From Roseibium hamelinense (lineage in GTDB: Bacteria > Pseudomonadota > Alphaproteobacteria > Rhizobiales > Stappiaceae): a stretch of DNA of 64,000 nt. The stretch is taken from assembly GCF_007830545.1 (NCBI RefSeq), contig NZ_VLLF01000001.1, positions 1 through 64,000 on the forward strand. The letters run 5' to 3'. The notes under the pieces are model-generated. The model did no database searches. It was not told the origin of the DNA and saw only the letters and a list, made by a program, of their open reading frames with translations. The position numbers and the translations under genes were made by a program. Position 1 is the first letter of the stretch. Each line of letters begins with the position of its first letter. Below, in pieces: positions 42,995 to 51,226 of the stretch.

Positions 42995-44083
42995 ATGACT
43001 GACAAGACAAACCTGACCGTCTCAAGGCGTGCCTTCCTGGGCGCAACAGCGCTCGGGGCCACGACGCTTGCCATGCCGAATGTGCTGCGCGCGCAAGAGC
43101 GCTCGATCAAGGTCGGCGTGTATGGCGGCTATTTCAAAGACAGTTTCGACCAGCACATCTTCCCGGAATTCACCAATGCGACCGGTATTTCCGTAGACTC
43201 CATCGCAGAACCCACCGGAGAAGCCTGGCTGGTTCAGTTGCAGCAGGCAGCGCGCGCCGGGCAGGCGCCGGCCGACCTGTCGATGATGTCACAAGTTGCG
43301 ATGCTCAAGGGCCAGTCGACCGACCTGTGGGCGCCGCTCGACCTGTCCAAAGTTGCGGACGCCGACAAGATGCTGCCGCAGTTCATCAACGAATATCCGG
43401 ATGGGCGGGTAGCCGGCGTCGGCGCCGTTGCCTGGTACATCACGTTGGTGTCCAACACCGACACCTATCCCGAAGCTCCGGAAAGCTGGGGGTTCATGTG
43501 GGATCCGGCCAATGAAGACAAGCTCGGTCTTCTGGCCCTCGTCTCCAACTCGTTCCTGCTGGAAGTCACTGCCAAGACATTCTTCGGCGGGACGGATATT
43601 CTCGACACGGATGAGGGCATCCTGCAGGTCATGGACAAGCTGGCCGAGCTCAAGCCGAATGTCCGCTTGTGGTACCGCGACGAGGCGCAGTTCGAGCAGG
43701 CGCTGAAATCCGGGGAGATCCCGATGGGGCAGTACTATCACGATGTGACCGGCCTTGCCGCTGCTGACGGCTTCCCGGTCCGCTCCACCTTCCCGAAAGA
43801 GGGTGGCATTCTGGACTCCGGCTGCTGGGCCTTGTCCCGCGCGTCAGACAAAGGCGATGAGGCTCACGAGTTTATCAACTTCATGAGCCAGCCGTCGATG
43901 CAGGCGCTGATGTCGCGCAAGGTTGGCACGGCGCCGACACTAAAGCGCGACACGCTCGACCTGACCGATGCCGAATTTGCATCCGTGTCGTCCGATATCG
44001 ATCCGGTTTTGCCGCGGTACGACCTTTACACAACGAAGTCCGACTGGCTGAACCAGAAGTGGACGGAACTCATCGTTGGCTAA
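42995..44083 (+). CDS. potD: ABC polyamine-type substrate-binding protein
   Basis: This is a 362-residue extracellular solute-binding protein of the PotD/PotF type. A Tat-like signal (SRRAFLGATALGATTLAMPN) ends at VLRAQE near residue 34. The mature part reads IKVGVYGGYFKDSFDQHIFP, GVGAVAWYITLVSNTDTYPE and EFINFMSQPSMQALMSRKVG. The start at 42995 has AAGGGGAAC upstream. It feeds the ABC importer encoded by the next three genes. Confidence 0.85.
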   Translation: MTDKTNLTVSRRAFLGATALGATTLAMPNVLRAQERSIKVGVYGGYFKDSFDQHIFPEFTNATGISVDSIAEPTGEAWLVQLQQAARAGQAPADLSMMSQVAMLKGQSTDLWAPLDLSKVADADKMLPQFINEYPDGRVAGVGAVAWYITLVSNTDTYPEAPESWGFMWDPANEDKLGLLALVSNSFLLEVTAKTFFGGTDILDTDEGILQVMDKLAELKPNVRLWYRDEAQFEQALKSGEIPMGQYYHDVTGLAAADGFPVRSTFPKEGGILDSGCWALSRASDKGDEAHEFINFMSQPSMQALMSRKVGTAPTLKRDTLDLTDAEFASVSSDIDPVLPRYDLYTTKSDWLNQKWTELIVG

Positions 44084-44148
44084 AGCCGATGTTCCGGGCC
44101 GGTGCTGAACTGCTCCGGCCCGCCCTTTGAAAATGTTCGGAAGAAGAC

Positions 44149-45189
44149 ATGTCGGGCCTCCAACTCGTTGATATTCATAAGCGCTTCGGTTCGGTTGCGG
44201 CCGTTGACAACATTTCCCTTTCGGTGGACGAGGGAACGTTCGTGTGCCTGTTGGGGCCTTCCGGATGCGGAAAGACCACGCTCCTGCGCATGATTGCCGG
44301 TCTTGAAGACCCGACATCTGGCAACATTTTATTGCAGGGCCGGCGGCTCAACGACACGCCGGCGCATCTGCGCAATCTCGGCATGGTGTTTCAGTCCCTC
44401 GCCCTGTTTCCGCATTTGAGCGTTGGCGAGAATATTGCCTATCCGCTGCGCATCCGCGGTAAAAGCAAAGCGGCCTGCGGCGAACGGGTGCGTGAACTTT
44501 TGGATATGGTCCAGCTGCCGGGTGTGGCCGACCGTACGATCACCCAGTTGTCGGGTGGTCAGCGGCAGCGCATTGCGATTGCCCGTGCGCTCGCGGTTTC
44601 GCCGCAACTGTTTTTGCTGGATGAGCCGCTTTCAGCGTTGGATGCCAAGTTGCGCGAGGCGATGCAGGTTGAACTGCGCCAGCTGCAGCAGCGGCTTGGC
44701 ATTACCACTATCGTTGTCACCCACGACCAGCGTGAAGCCATGACCATGTCCGACCAGATCGTCGTCATGTCCAACGGCAAGGTGGAACAAATGGGAGCAC
44801 CCATCGAGGCCTACCGTCGGCCGGCGACACCGTTTGTTGCCGACTTCCTGGGGCAGGCCAACCTGATCAAGGTTGCTGCGGGCGAGGGCGGTGCGCGGTT
44901 CTCCGGCGGCACCATCCCGGGTCTTGACGTTGCTGGCGGCGAGGGGGCGCTCGTATCGATCCGGCCGGAGGATATTGCCGTCCTGCCATCCGAGACAGGT
45001 CCGGTGAAGGCAAGCGTTGTGTTTGTTCGCGAGATGGGCGCCATCGTCGAAATTTATCTTGATGCGGGCGGAGAGCGAATTGTCGCCCATGCAGCGCCCA
45101 AGACCCATGGCGACTTCAAAGTCGGTTCCACCGTGTCACTCTCCATGCCGGCAGAAGCCTGTGTGGTGTTTGACGGTGCAGGGGCTTGA
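44149..45189 (+). CDS. potA: ABC transporter ATPase, PotA-like
   Basis: This is a 346-residue ABC ATPase: Walker A GPSGCGKTT (residues 36-44), signature LSGGQRQRIAIARAL, Walker B LFLLDEPLSALD, switch histidine in VVTHDQREAMT. A C-terminal TOBE-like domain follows (about 280-346). This is the PotA/FbpC class that energises importers for polyamines and related cations. Confidence 0.92.
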   Translation: MSGLQLVDIHKRFGSVAAVDNISLSVDEGTFVCLLGPSGCGKTTLLRMIAGLEDPTSGNILLQGRRLNDTPAHLRNLGMVFQSLALFPHLSVGENIAYPLRIRGKSKAACGERVRELLDMVQLPGVADRTITQLSGGQRQRIAIARALAVSPQLFLLDEPLSALDAKLREAMQVELRQLQQRLGITTIVVTHDQREAMTMSDQIVVMSNGKVEQMGAPIEAYRRPATPFVADFLGQANLIKVAAGEGGARFSGGTIPGLDVAGGEGALVSIRPEDIAVLPSETGPVKASVVFVREMGAIVEIYLDAGGERIVAHAAPKTHGDFKVGSTVSLSMPAEACVVFDGAGA

Positions 45190-45193
45190 AGAG

Positions 45194-46051
45194 ATGCGCC
45201 GCAGTCCTCCGCAGAAACTGACCGACTACCTGCCGATCGCCTTTCCGGCCGCCATGCTCGGCCTGTTTTTCGTGGTGCCGTTTGCCATCATGGTCGCGGT
45301 TTCCGTGTTCAAGCGGGTGCCAGGAGGGTTCTATGAACCTGCTTTCACACTAGCCAATTATGCGCGTTTTCTGTCGCCGTTTTTCGGCGAAGTGCTGGTG
45401 TTCTCCCTGTTTCTGGCCGCGTTCGTGTCCGCCATCTGCTTGCTGATCGGTGTGCCGTTCACGTATCTTTTGACCCGTTTGCGGCGTGGCAATCAGGTGG
45501 TTTGGCTGATCGCGCTGCTCGGCGTTCTGTCCCTGTCGGAAGTCATCATCGGCTTCTCATGGTCAACCCTTTTGAGCCGTACGGCCGGGCTGAGCAACCT
45601 GTTCGTCTGGCTCGGGCTGATGGATCGTCCGCAGTCCTGGACACCAAGCTTTGGTGCTGTGCTGACCGGCCTTGTCTACCAGGCATTTCCCTACACGGTC
45701 CTGGTGCTTTATCCAGCGTTTTCCCGGCTGGATCCTTCTTTGATGGAAGCCGCACGCACGCTTGGGTCTTCGCCAATACGCGCGTTTTTGAACGTGGTTT
45801 TGCCCGCCATGCGCACGACACTGCTGGCCACGTCCATCATTGTGTTCATTTTCGCGCTCGGGGCCTATTTGCTGCCGCAAATACTCGGGCGGCCGCAGCA
45901 CTGGACCCTGTCCGTGCTGGTCACCGATCAGGCGATCTATCAGTCCAACATGCCGTTTGCCGCAGCCATGGCTGTCTTCCTAGTAATGGCAAGCCTGGCG
46001 TTGGTTGGCCTTTCCGTTGCGATCTCCGGCCGGAAGGGAGCAGGCCAGTGA
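45194..46051 (+). CDS. potB: ABC permease, PotB-like
   Basis: This is a 285-residue, six-helix permease. LGLFFVVPFAIMVAVSVFKR is helix 1. The EAA loop, which docks to the ATPase, is MEAARTLGSSPIRAFLNVVL. The ATG at 45194 is 5 bases after potA. The stop overlaps the GTG start of the next permease. Confidence 0.88.
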   Translation: MRRSPPQKLTDYLPIAFPAAMLGLFFVVPFAIMVAVSVFKRVPGGFYEPAFTLANYARFLSPFFGEVLVFSLFLAAFVSAICLLIGVPFTYLLTRLRRGNQVVWLIALLGVLSLSEVIIGFSWSTLLSRTAGLSNLFVWLGLMDRPQSWTPSFGAVLTGLVYQAFPYTVLVLYPAFSRLDPSLMEAARTLGSSPIRAFLNVVLPAMRTTLLATSIIVFIFALGAYLLPQILGRPQHWTLSVLVTDQAIYQSNMPFAAAMAVFLVMASLALVGLSVAISGRKGAGQ

Positions 46052-46851
46052 CAACGGTTCTGACACGTTCTTTCTTCGGCCTCATGGCCCTGTTTCTGGC
46101 AATGCCGATCATCGTGATTGCTGGGGTGGCGCTGAATGAGAAAAAGACGCTGGCATTCCCGCCCCAAGGCCTGTCCGCAGACTGGTACTTGAGCGTCTTC
46201 ACTGACGAGGGCTGGCGCTCGGCGCTGATGAACTCGGTGCTGGTTGCAGCTGTTGCCGCGGCGATCAGTGTTGCGATCGCGCTGCCACTCGCCTGGTTTT
46301 TGTGGCGCCGGGTGGCACCTTGGGCCCGGTTGGTCGAGGTGATCGGTTTTTCGCCGTTTATTCTGCCGCCGGTGATCACTGCGCTCGGAGCGCTGAGTTT
46401 TTGGGCCACCACCGGGTTTTATGGCCAGCCCTGGACGGTGGTCATCAGCCACGGCATCTTCTTCGTCAGTTTGCCTTTGGTGACGATCACGCTCGGGTTC
46501 GCCACCATTGACCGGGAAATCATCGAAGCGGGCATGACCATGGGCGCCGATGACAAGACGCTGCTGAAGACAGTTATATTCCCGTTGATCCGGCCCTATG
46601 TGATTTCCGGCTTCGCTTTTGCGTTCGTCCTGTCGCTGAACGAATACATCGTGGCCTACATGACCGTCGGTTTCACGCTGGAAACCATTCCGATCAAGGT
46701 GTTCAACGCCCTTCGTTACGGGTACACGCCGACAATGGCGGCGGTCTCCGTGTTCTTTATTCTGGTGGCCATCGCGGTGTTCGGCCTCGTTGCACGCTTT
46801 GGCGATCTGCCCAAGTTGTTGGGGGCGTGGAGCGAAGGCGAAAAAGACTAG
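46048..46851 (+). CDS. potC: ABC permease, PotC-like
   Basis: This is a 267-residue permease starting with GTG 46048, overlapping the potB stop. It has SFFGLMALFLAMPIIVIAGV as helix 1, the EAA-like loop IIEAGMTMGADDKTLLKTVI, and FAFVLSLNEYIVAYMTVGFT. It completes the Pot importer. A palindrome overlapping its stop codon probably ends the operon. Confidence 0.88.
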   Translation: MTTVLTRSFFGLMALFLAMPIIVIAGVALNEKKTLAFPPQGLSADWYLSVFTDEGWRSALMNSVLVAAVAAAISVAIALPLAWFLWRRVAPWARLVEVIGFSPFILPPVITALGALSFWATTGFYGQPWTVVISHGIFFVSLPLVTITLGFATIDREIIEAGMTMGADDKTLLKTVIFPLIRPYVISGFAFAFVLSLNEYIVAYMTVGFTLETIPIKVFNALRYGYTPTMAAVSVFFILVAIAVFGLVARFGDLPKLLGAWSEGEKD

Positions 46852-46859
46852 TCTTTTTC
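46840..46859 (+). terminator. palindromic terminator overlapping potC stop
   Basis: A perfect 20-base palindrome (arms GAAAAAGAC and GTCTTTTTC around TA) spans the potC stop codon. The A-tract before and T-tract after the centre could act as a weak bidirectional intrinsic terminator. Confidence 0.5.
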
Positions 46860-47472
46860 ATCGTTTCCGCTTTTTTGAGTGTGGTCTTGTTTTGAAATGA
46901 GATTTCAAAATCCACGCACAATCGTGGATCAGGAGAGCGGCCTGTCGGGCTGCCGCTTGCCAAAAATGAGCTTACAAAACGGGTTGCGCTGGAATTTATG
47001 GCAGAAAAGCGCTCAGACGGTGCTTGCGGCAAAAGAAAACCATCTAAGTCTTGATCTGCAGCGGGGCGGATGAAATCTCTCGGCAACCCGTCGTTGAACC
47101 TTGAGCGGACCGGCGGAACGTCACTCCCGCAAAGCGACCGCAACCGCATATTCACCTACACCGAAATGCCGGCGGTAATTTATTGCCGCATTGCTGCTCG
47201 ATACGAATACTCGTGTCTGATTGTATTAATTAATAATAATTATCAGTTTTGTGACATATATTTTACCGTATATTTCTTCATAATGGACACTATTTCATTA
47301 CTTATTTTTTATCTAAAATACTATTATCCAATAATAGGCTATCTCTATTTCTATTAAGTTCTTTTGTTTAGTATTCAGTTCCTGGGTTTTGAACATGCAC
47401 AGTTCAAATCTTTGTCAAAATTGTAAAAGGAGCCTTTTGCCGGCTTCTTTTCTGTTCCAGGAGATTTTCATT
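46860..47472. other. AT-rich leader region of the repeat-protein gene
   Basis: No gene is supported. From about 47220 to 47370 the sequence is strongly AT-rich (many TAAT, TATT, TTAT runs), in sharp contrast with the GC-rich neighbours. It probably carries the promoter of the gene at 47473 and looks foreign or xenogeneic-silencer-prone. Confidence 0.6.
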
Positions 47473-48576
47473 ATGGCATTTAATCAGGTCAACGGCAGTT
47501 CAAAGGTCGGAGGAGCCACAAACACCCAGAACAATCAGAACGACACCAACGCCACCATGCAGGTGAACAACCGTCCAGCCAGGGGTATCGGCGGTCAAGG
47601 TGGACTTGCAAACAACTTCAATCGTAACCCGAATGCTTCCCTGTCCGGGATCCCCAACGATGTCAAGCGGAACGTGAACAGCTACCTTGATGTCAAATCC
47701 AGCGGCTCATTTCGCGCCGCAACAGCCTACCGCGATGATGATGGTACTGTTCGGAATGCGTTCCCGGCCCGGGAACTTTACGACCGGCCGACGGGCAATG
47801 GCCGGATGAATGTCTTGAGAATGGAGCCGCAGCGGATGCTTAACGCAGCTGGTGATCCGGCGACCCCACAAAATATTCTTGTGGACCTTCAGGCGCTTGG
47901 TGATGATGAACTCGACCGGGTAATCGCTGGAAACCGAAATGCGCCCATTGATCTTTTGCGGCAACTTGCAGAAATCGATGATCCACAAGTAGAGGTGGCG
48001 CTTGCAGGCAACCCTTCAACGCCTGTGGATATTTTGCGGGATCTTGGCAATATCGACAACCGGGATGATCTGACTGAAGCGCTTGCAGGAAACCCAAGCA
48101 CACCTGCAGAAATGTTGGTGGGCTTTACCGGCAACGACCAGTGGGAGGATGTTCGCGTCGCCGCGGCTGGCAACCCCAGCCTACCCGCGAAGGTGCGTGA
48201 CAGTCTCATCGATGTGAATGCTGAAGACCCCGAGGATCTTGCCGTTTCGCTGGCAGCGATCTCGAACCCTGGTGTTCCGGTTCAGGATTTGGCTGTCATG
48301 GCAAATCCGAGCAGTGGCAACAATTGGCAAGTGCTTTCGGCGGTTGCCGACAACCCGAGCGCCACACCTCAGATCTTGGACACTCTGGCCAACAGCGATC
48401 ATGAATTCGTCCGAATTGCAGTTGCGGACAACCCGAATACTGCTGCCAACACGTTGACGCGCTTGGCAAATGATGAAGATGAAGTGGTTCGGGACAATGT
48501 CTACGCCCATCCGAACACACCGGCTCATGTTGCTGCAAATATGAATGTCGACGCAAACCTCAGCGACATAGACTGA
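47473..48576 (+). CDS. F-box-like plus LRV repeat protein
   Basis: This is a 367-residue protein with no homologue that I can name. Residues 1-57 are Asn/Gln/Gly-rich and disordered-looking. Residues 58-89 (LSGIPNDVKRNVNSYLDVKS, GSFRAATAYRDD) resemble an F-box: LPxxV...I..YLDVKSL...R. From about 125 to 357 there are roughly nine units of 24-28 residues built on ALAGNPSTPVDILRDLGNI, like leucine-rich-repeat-variant (LRV) solenoids. The start at 47473 has AGGAG about 9 bases upstream. There is no signal peptide. It stands alone between an AT-rich leader and a strong terminator. F-box plus repeats is the plan of host-directed effectors such as GALA proteins; that role here is inference. Confidence 0.65.
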   Translation: MAFNQVNGSSKVGGATNTQNNQNDTNATMQVNNRPARGIGGQGGLANNFNRNPNASLSGIPNDVKRNVNSYLDVKSSGSFRAATAYRDDDGTVRNAFPARELYDRPTGNGRMNVLRMEPQRMLNAAGDPATPQNILVDLQALGDDELDRVIAGNRNAPIDLLRQLAEIDDPQVEVALAGNPSTPVDILRDLGNIDNRDDLTEALAGNPSTPAEMLVGFTGNDQWEDVRVAAAGNPSLPAKVRDSLIDVNAEDPEDLAVSLAAISNPGVPVQDLAVMANPSSGNNWQVLSAVADNPSATPQILDTLANSDHEFVRIAVADNPNTAANTLTRLANDEDEVVRDNVYAHPNTPAHVAANMNVDANLSDID

Positions 48577-48666
48577 TGCGCTTAGACAGACGGCCCAGCA
48601 TGAAGCTGTTTTTGGTCGATCGGATCCTCTAATGCATTACCGGCGCTGGTGCAGGTGCCACTCGAG

Positions 48667-48694
48667 TGCGGGCCAATTTGGCCCGCATTTTTTT
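48667..48694 (+). terminator. strong intrinsic terminator
   Basis: An eight-base stem (TGCGGGCC / GGCCCGCA) with loop AATTT is followed by seven Ts. It lies 90 bases after the repeat-protein gene and is a textbook rho-independent terminator for it. Confidence 0.88.
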
Positions 48695-49015
48695 GTTCCG
48701 ATAAACTTCCAATTTGCCTGAATTGAAAAATCGGCTCGTGCACCTCGGTTTAAGGGAGCGCGCTGTCTGTGTTCGATTGCCTTGAAAAACGCCGGCCCGT
48801 TGATGCGCGGTCATTGCGGGTTTTTGAATTGGCGGCCGGTGCAACGGTGTTCCATGCCCAGGCGTCAATGAAGGCACTACCGGGATGGGTCTTCTTCTTG
48901 ACCGCATTTTAAGCGGACTTGCCATCCGTTTCTTGGGACGGGCCGCTGCTTTTGGTTTCCCATTTGGGTACATGATTGGTTTATGGAGCTGCGAAGACGC
49001 TTGGAGACCTCAGTT
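48695..49015. other. no supported gene
   Basis: This is about 320 bases between the terminator and the nitrilase-family gene. I see no gene; it should contain the promoter for the hydrolase at 49016. Confidence 0.45.
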
Positions 49016-49798
49016 ATGAAGCTTGCCGTTGTCCAGATGGACGCCTGCGAAACCGATCCGGTCTGCCGCAGGCAACAGATGTCAGAAGCCGCGCACAAGG
49101 CGTCCGGCCAAGGTGCCCGGGTCATTGTTTTTCCGGAGCTGGCGCTGACGGGATATGGCGCGGGGGATCAGATCGCGGCCAATGCGCAGGGGCTTGATGG
49201 AGTGCAGGTGCGCTTCTTGAAAGACCTTGCGGCCGCAACTGGGAGCGCCCTTGTTGCGGGGCTGGCCTTGCGGGACGGGGAGACCCTGCGCAACGCTGCC
49301 ATCTTCGCCGCGCCCGATGGCACTGTCGCCGCCTATCACAAGCTCCATCTTTACGGCGGCTATGAAAAGGCGTTGTTCACTCTGGGCCAAGAGCGCCCGC
49401 CGGTCATCGCATTCGAAGGCCTAAACCTCGGGCTTCTTGTCTGCTTCGATGTAGAGTTTCCCGAGCGGGTGCGGGATCTCGCTTTACGGGGCGCGGACGC
49501 CGTCCTGGTGCCGACCGCCTTGCCTCAAAGCGCCGGGGGTGCGTTCATCGCCGGGTCTGTTTTGCCGGTGCGGGCATTCGAAAACCAGGTGTTTGTTGCC
49601 TATGCCAATCATTGCGGCGCCGACGCCCGGTTCTCCTATCAGGGGCGCTCTTGTATTGCAGCGCCTGACGGAAGTTTTCTGGCTCAGGCTTCGACCACCG
49701 GTGCGGAGGTCGCTGTGGCCGACATCATGGTCACCGCCTACGATGCCTGCCGAGCCCAAAATCCTTATCTGGACGAGGTAAGGGCGTCGAGCCAATGA
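49016..49798 (+). CDS. carbon-nitrogen hydrolase (nitrilase superfamily)
   Basis: This is a 260-residue nitrilase-superfamily amidase. The catalytic triad is visible: Glu in VIVFPELALTGYG, Lys in AYHKLHLYGGYEKALF, Cys in GLLVCFDVEFPERVRDLALR. GAGACC precedes the ATG at 49016. Such enzymes cleave amides or N-carbamoyl groups. The nearby guanidino/polyamine operon might supply an amide substrate, but no coupling is seen. It converges on the LacI gene with a 28-base gap. Confidence 0.85.
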   Translation: MKLAVVQMDACETDPVCRRQQMSEAAHKASGQGARVIVFPELALTGYGAGDQIAANAQGLDGVQVRFLKDLAAATGSALVAGLALRDGETLRNAAIFAAPDGTVAAYHKLHLYGGYEKALFTLGQERPPVIAFEGLNLGLLVCFDVEFPERVRDLALRGADAVLVPTALPQSAGGAFIAGSVLPVRAFENQVFVAYANHCGADARFSYQGRSCIAAPDGSFLAQASTTGAEVAVADIMVTAYDACRAQNPYLDEVRASSQ

Positions 49799-49826
49799 CC
49801 GATAGCCAAGGGGAATCCCCAATTGG

Positions 49827-50873
49827 TCACCCGGCCGGCGCTCGGGCGAGAGTGGCGCGCAGGCACAGTTCCGCGGGCAGTTCGGTGCTATGCGGTGGGG
49901 GTGTGCCGCCGAGTGCGGCCAAAAGCGCCTGGGCCGCAAACTGGCCCATCCGTCTGTGCGGCACATGAACGGTTGTCAGTGGCACCGGGGCAAGCCCTGC
50001 CAGCTCGATGTTGTCAAAGCCGGTTATCGACACGTCTTCCGGGACGTTCATACCGAGCGCCAGCGCGGCCCGCAAAGCGCCGACGGCCAGAACGTCGTTG
50101 CCGCAAATCACCGCGGTTGGCGGTGTTTTGGCCCCGACCAGCGCTCGAAATGCCGCATCACCCGCATCGATCGCATAACTTGTCTCGATTATGTCGAGAC
50201 TTGCCGGATCAAGTCCTGCGGCTTCCATGGCGTCCCGGATGCCATTGACACGCTCGCGTGCGCGGTCGTTTTCGGCAGTGTCGGCGGAGATGCAGGCGAG
50301 TTTGCGGTGTCCCTTGCCGATCACCTCGTCAGCAAGTTGCCGCATGGCAGCCCGGTTGTTGAAGCCGACGGAAAGATGCGGTTTCGCCGGATCATAGGCC
50401 CAGGCGACCACGTAAGGGATCCGGCGTTTTTCCAAAAACTCGTACAGGCGTGAATCGCGATGGTAGCCGATCAAAAGCAGCGCATCGGCACCGCGGGCCG
50501 TCAGCGCCCGTATCTGCTCCTCCTCAAGGTCTGACCGATAAGACGAGGACGCCACCAGCAACGTGCGGCCGTTTTTCTGCAATTCCTCCTGGAATGCCTG
50601 CAAGCCGCGGGCAAAGATCGCATTTTCCATCGTCGGGATGATGGCGCCGATCATGTTGGTGCGGTTTGAGGCGAGCGCCCGGGCGCTGAAATTCGGCGCA
50701 TAGCCAAGGCGGTCCACGGCCTCCAGCACCTTTTTCAAGGTCTTTTCGCTGACAACGCCCGGCGAGTTGAGGCAACGGGACACCGTGGCCGTCGAGACGC
50801 CGGCCGCGGCCGCCACGTCCGCAACGGTCGGCACCGGAACACCGCCGGTCTTATCTGTCTTGTCCATTCTCAC
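49827..50873 (-). CDS. LacI-family repressor
   Basis: This is a 348-residue LacI/GalR regulator. The HTH and hinge are PTVADVAAAAGVSTATVSRC and LNSPGVVSEKTLKKVLEAVD. The effector domain begins MIGAIIPTMENAIFARGLQA. It is divergent from the TRAP/sulfonate operon, whose promoter contains a matching palindrome, so it probably represses that operon until substrate is present. Confidence 0.9.
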   Translation of the reverse strand: MRMDKTDKTGGVPVPTVADVAAAAGVSTATVSRCLNSPGVVSEKTLKKVLEAVDRLGYAPNFSARALASNRTNMIGAIIPTMENAIFARGLQAFQEELQKNGRTLLVASSSYRSDLEEEQIRALTARGADALLLIGYHRDSRLYEFLEKRRIPYVVAWAYDPAKPHLSVGFNNRAAMRQLADEVIGKGHRKLACISADTAENDRARERVNGIRDAMEAAGLDPASLDIIETSYAIDAGDAAFRALVGAKTPPTAVICGNDVLAVGALRAALALGMNVPEDVSITGFDNIELAGLAPVPLTTVHVPHRRMGQFAAQALLAALGGTPPPHSTELPAELCLRATLARAPAG

Positions 50874-50945
50874 GGTTCCGTAACAAGGCCGCCACGCGTT
50901 TCACCGCCTAGCCCGATTTCCGATCGTAGAAAATACACTTTCTGC

Positions 50946-50974
50946 TTGCCACAAAAAATGTAACCGCTTACATT
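50946..50974 (+). promoter_or_regulatory. promoter with LacI-type operator
   Basis: TTGCCA (50946-50951, -35) and TACATT (50969-50974, -10) are separated by 17 bases. The palindrome AATGTAA-CCGC-TTACATT (50957-50974) overlaps the spacer and the -10. Its core TGTAACCGCTTACA is the classical LacI/GalR operator shape with a central CpG-like step. It lies 40 bases before the first operon gene and between it and the divergent lacI gene. Confidence 0.8.
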
Positions 50975-51013
50975 CAGTTTTACGCTAAGTGACCTGATCG
51001 TTGGGAGGTGATC

Positions 51014-51193
51014 ATGCTTTTAGCCTTGGCTGGCGGTCTCTTTGCCGTTTTTGTGATCAATGTATCGATCGGTTCCTTCGGCGGAACACCGTTTTTCGGA
51101 AATGTTGGAGAGATGCTTTGCCTGTTCGCCGTCTCGGTGGCGTTCACGGCGGCTGTTCTCAAAAAGGAAGCAGAGAGGAAAGCCGGCAAGTAA
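51014..51193 (+). CDS. small membrane protein heading the TRAP operon
   Basis: This is a 59-residue hydrophobic protein (LLALAGGLFAVFVINVSIGS, EMLCLFAVSVAFTAAVLKKE) with two probable membrane helices and a basic tail. GGGAGGTG precedes the ATG. It is the first gene after the LacI-controlled promoter and 33 bases upstream of dctP. The function is unknown; it may assist the TRAP permease. Confidence 0.65.
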   Translation: MLLALAGGLFAVFVINVSIGSFGGTPFFGNVGEMLCLFAVSVAFTAAVLKKEAERKAGK

Positions 51194-51226
51194 CCGGAAC
51201 ACCAAACGATTTCTTGGGAGGAAATC

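Noticed and set aside
47070-47357. 95-codon open frame in the AT-rich leader
   Set aside because: The translation is Tyr/Ile/Phe-rich from AT content, with no ribosome site or motif.
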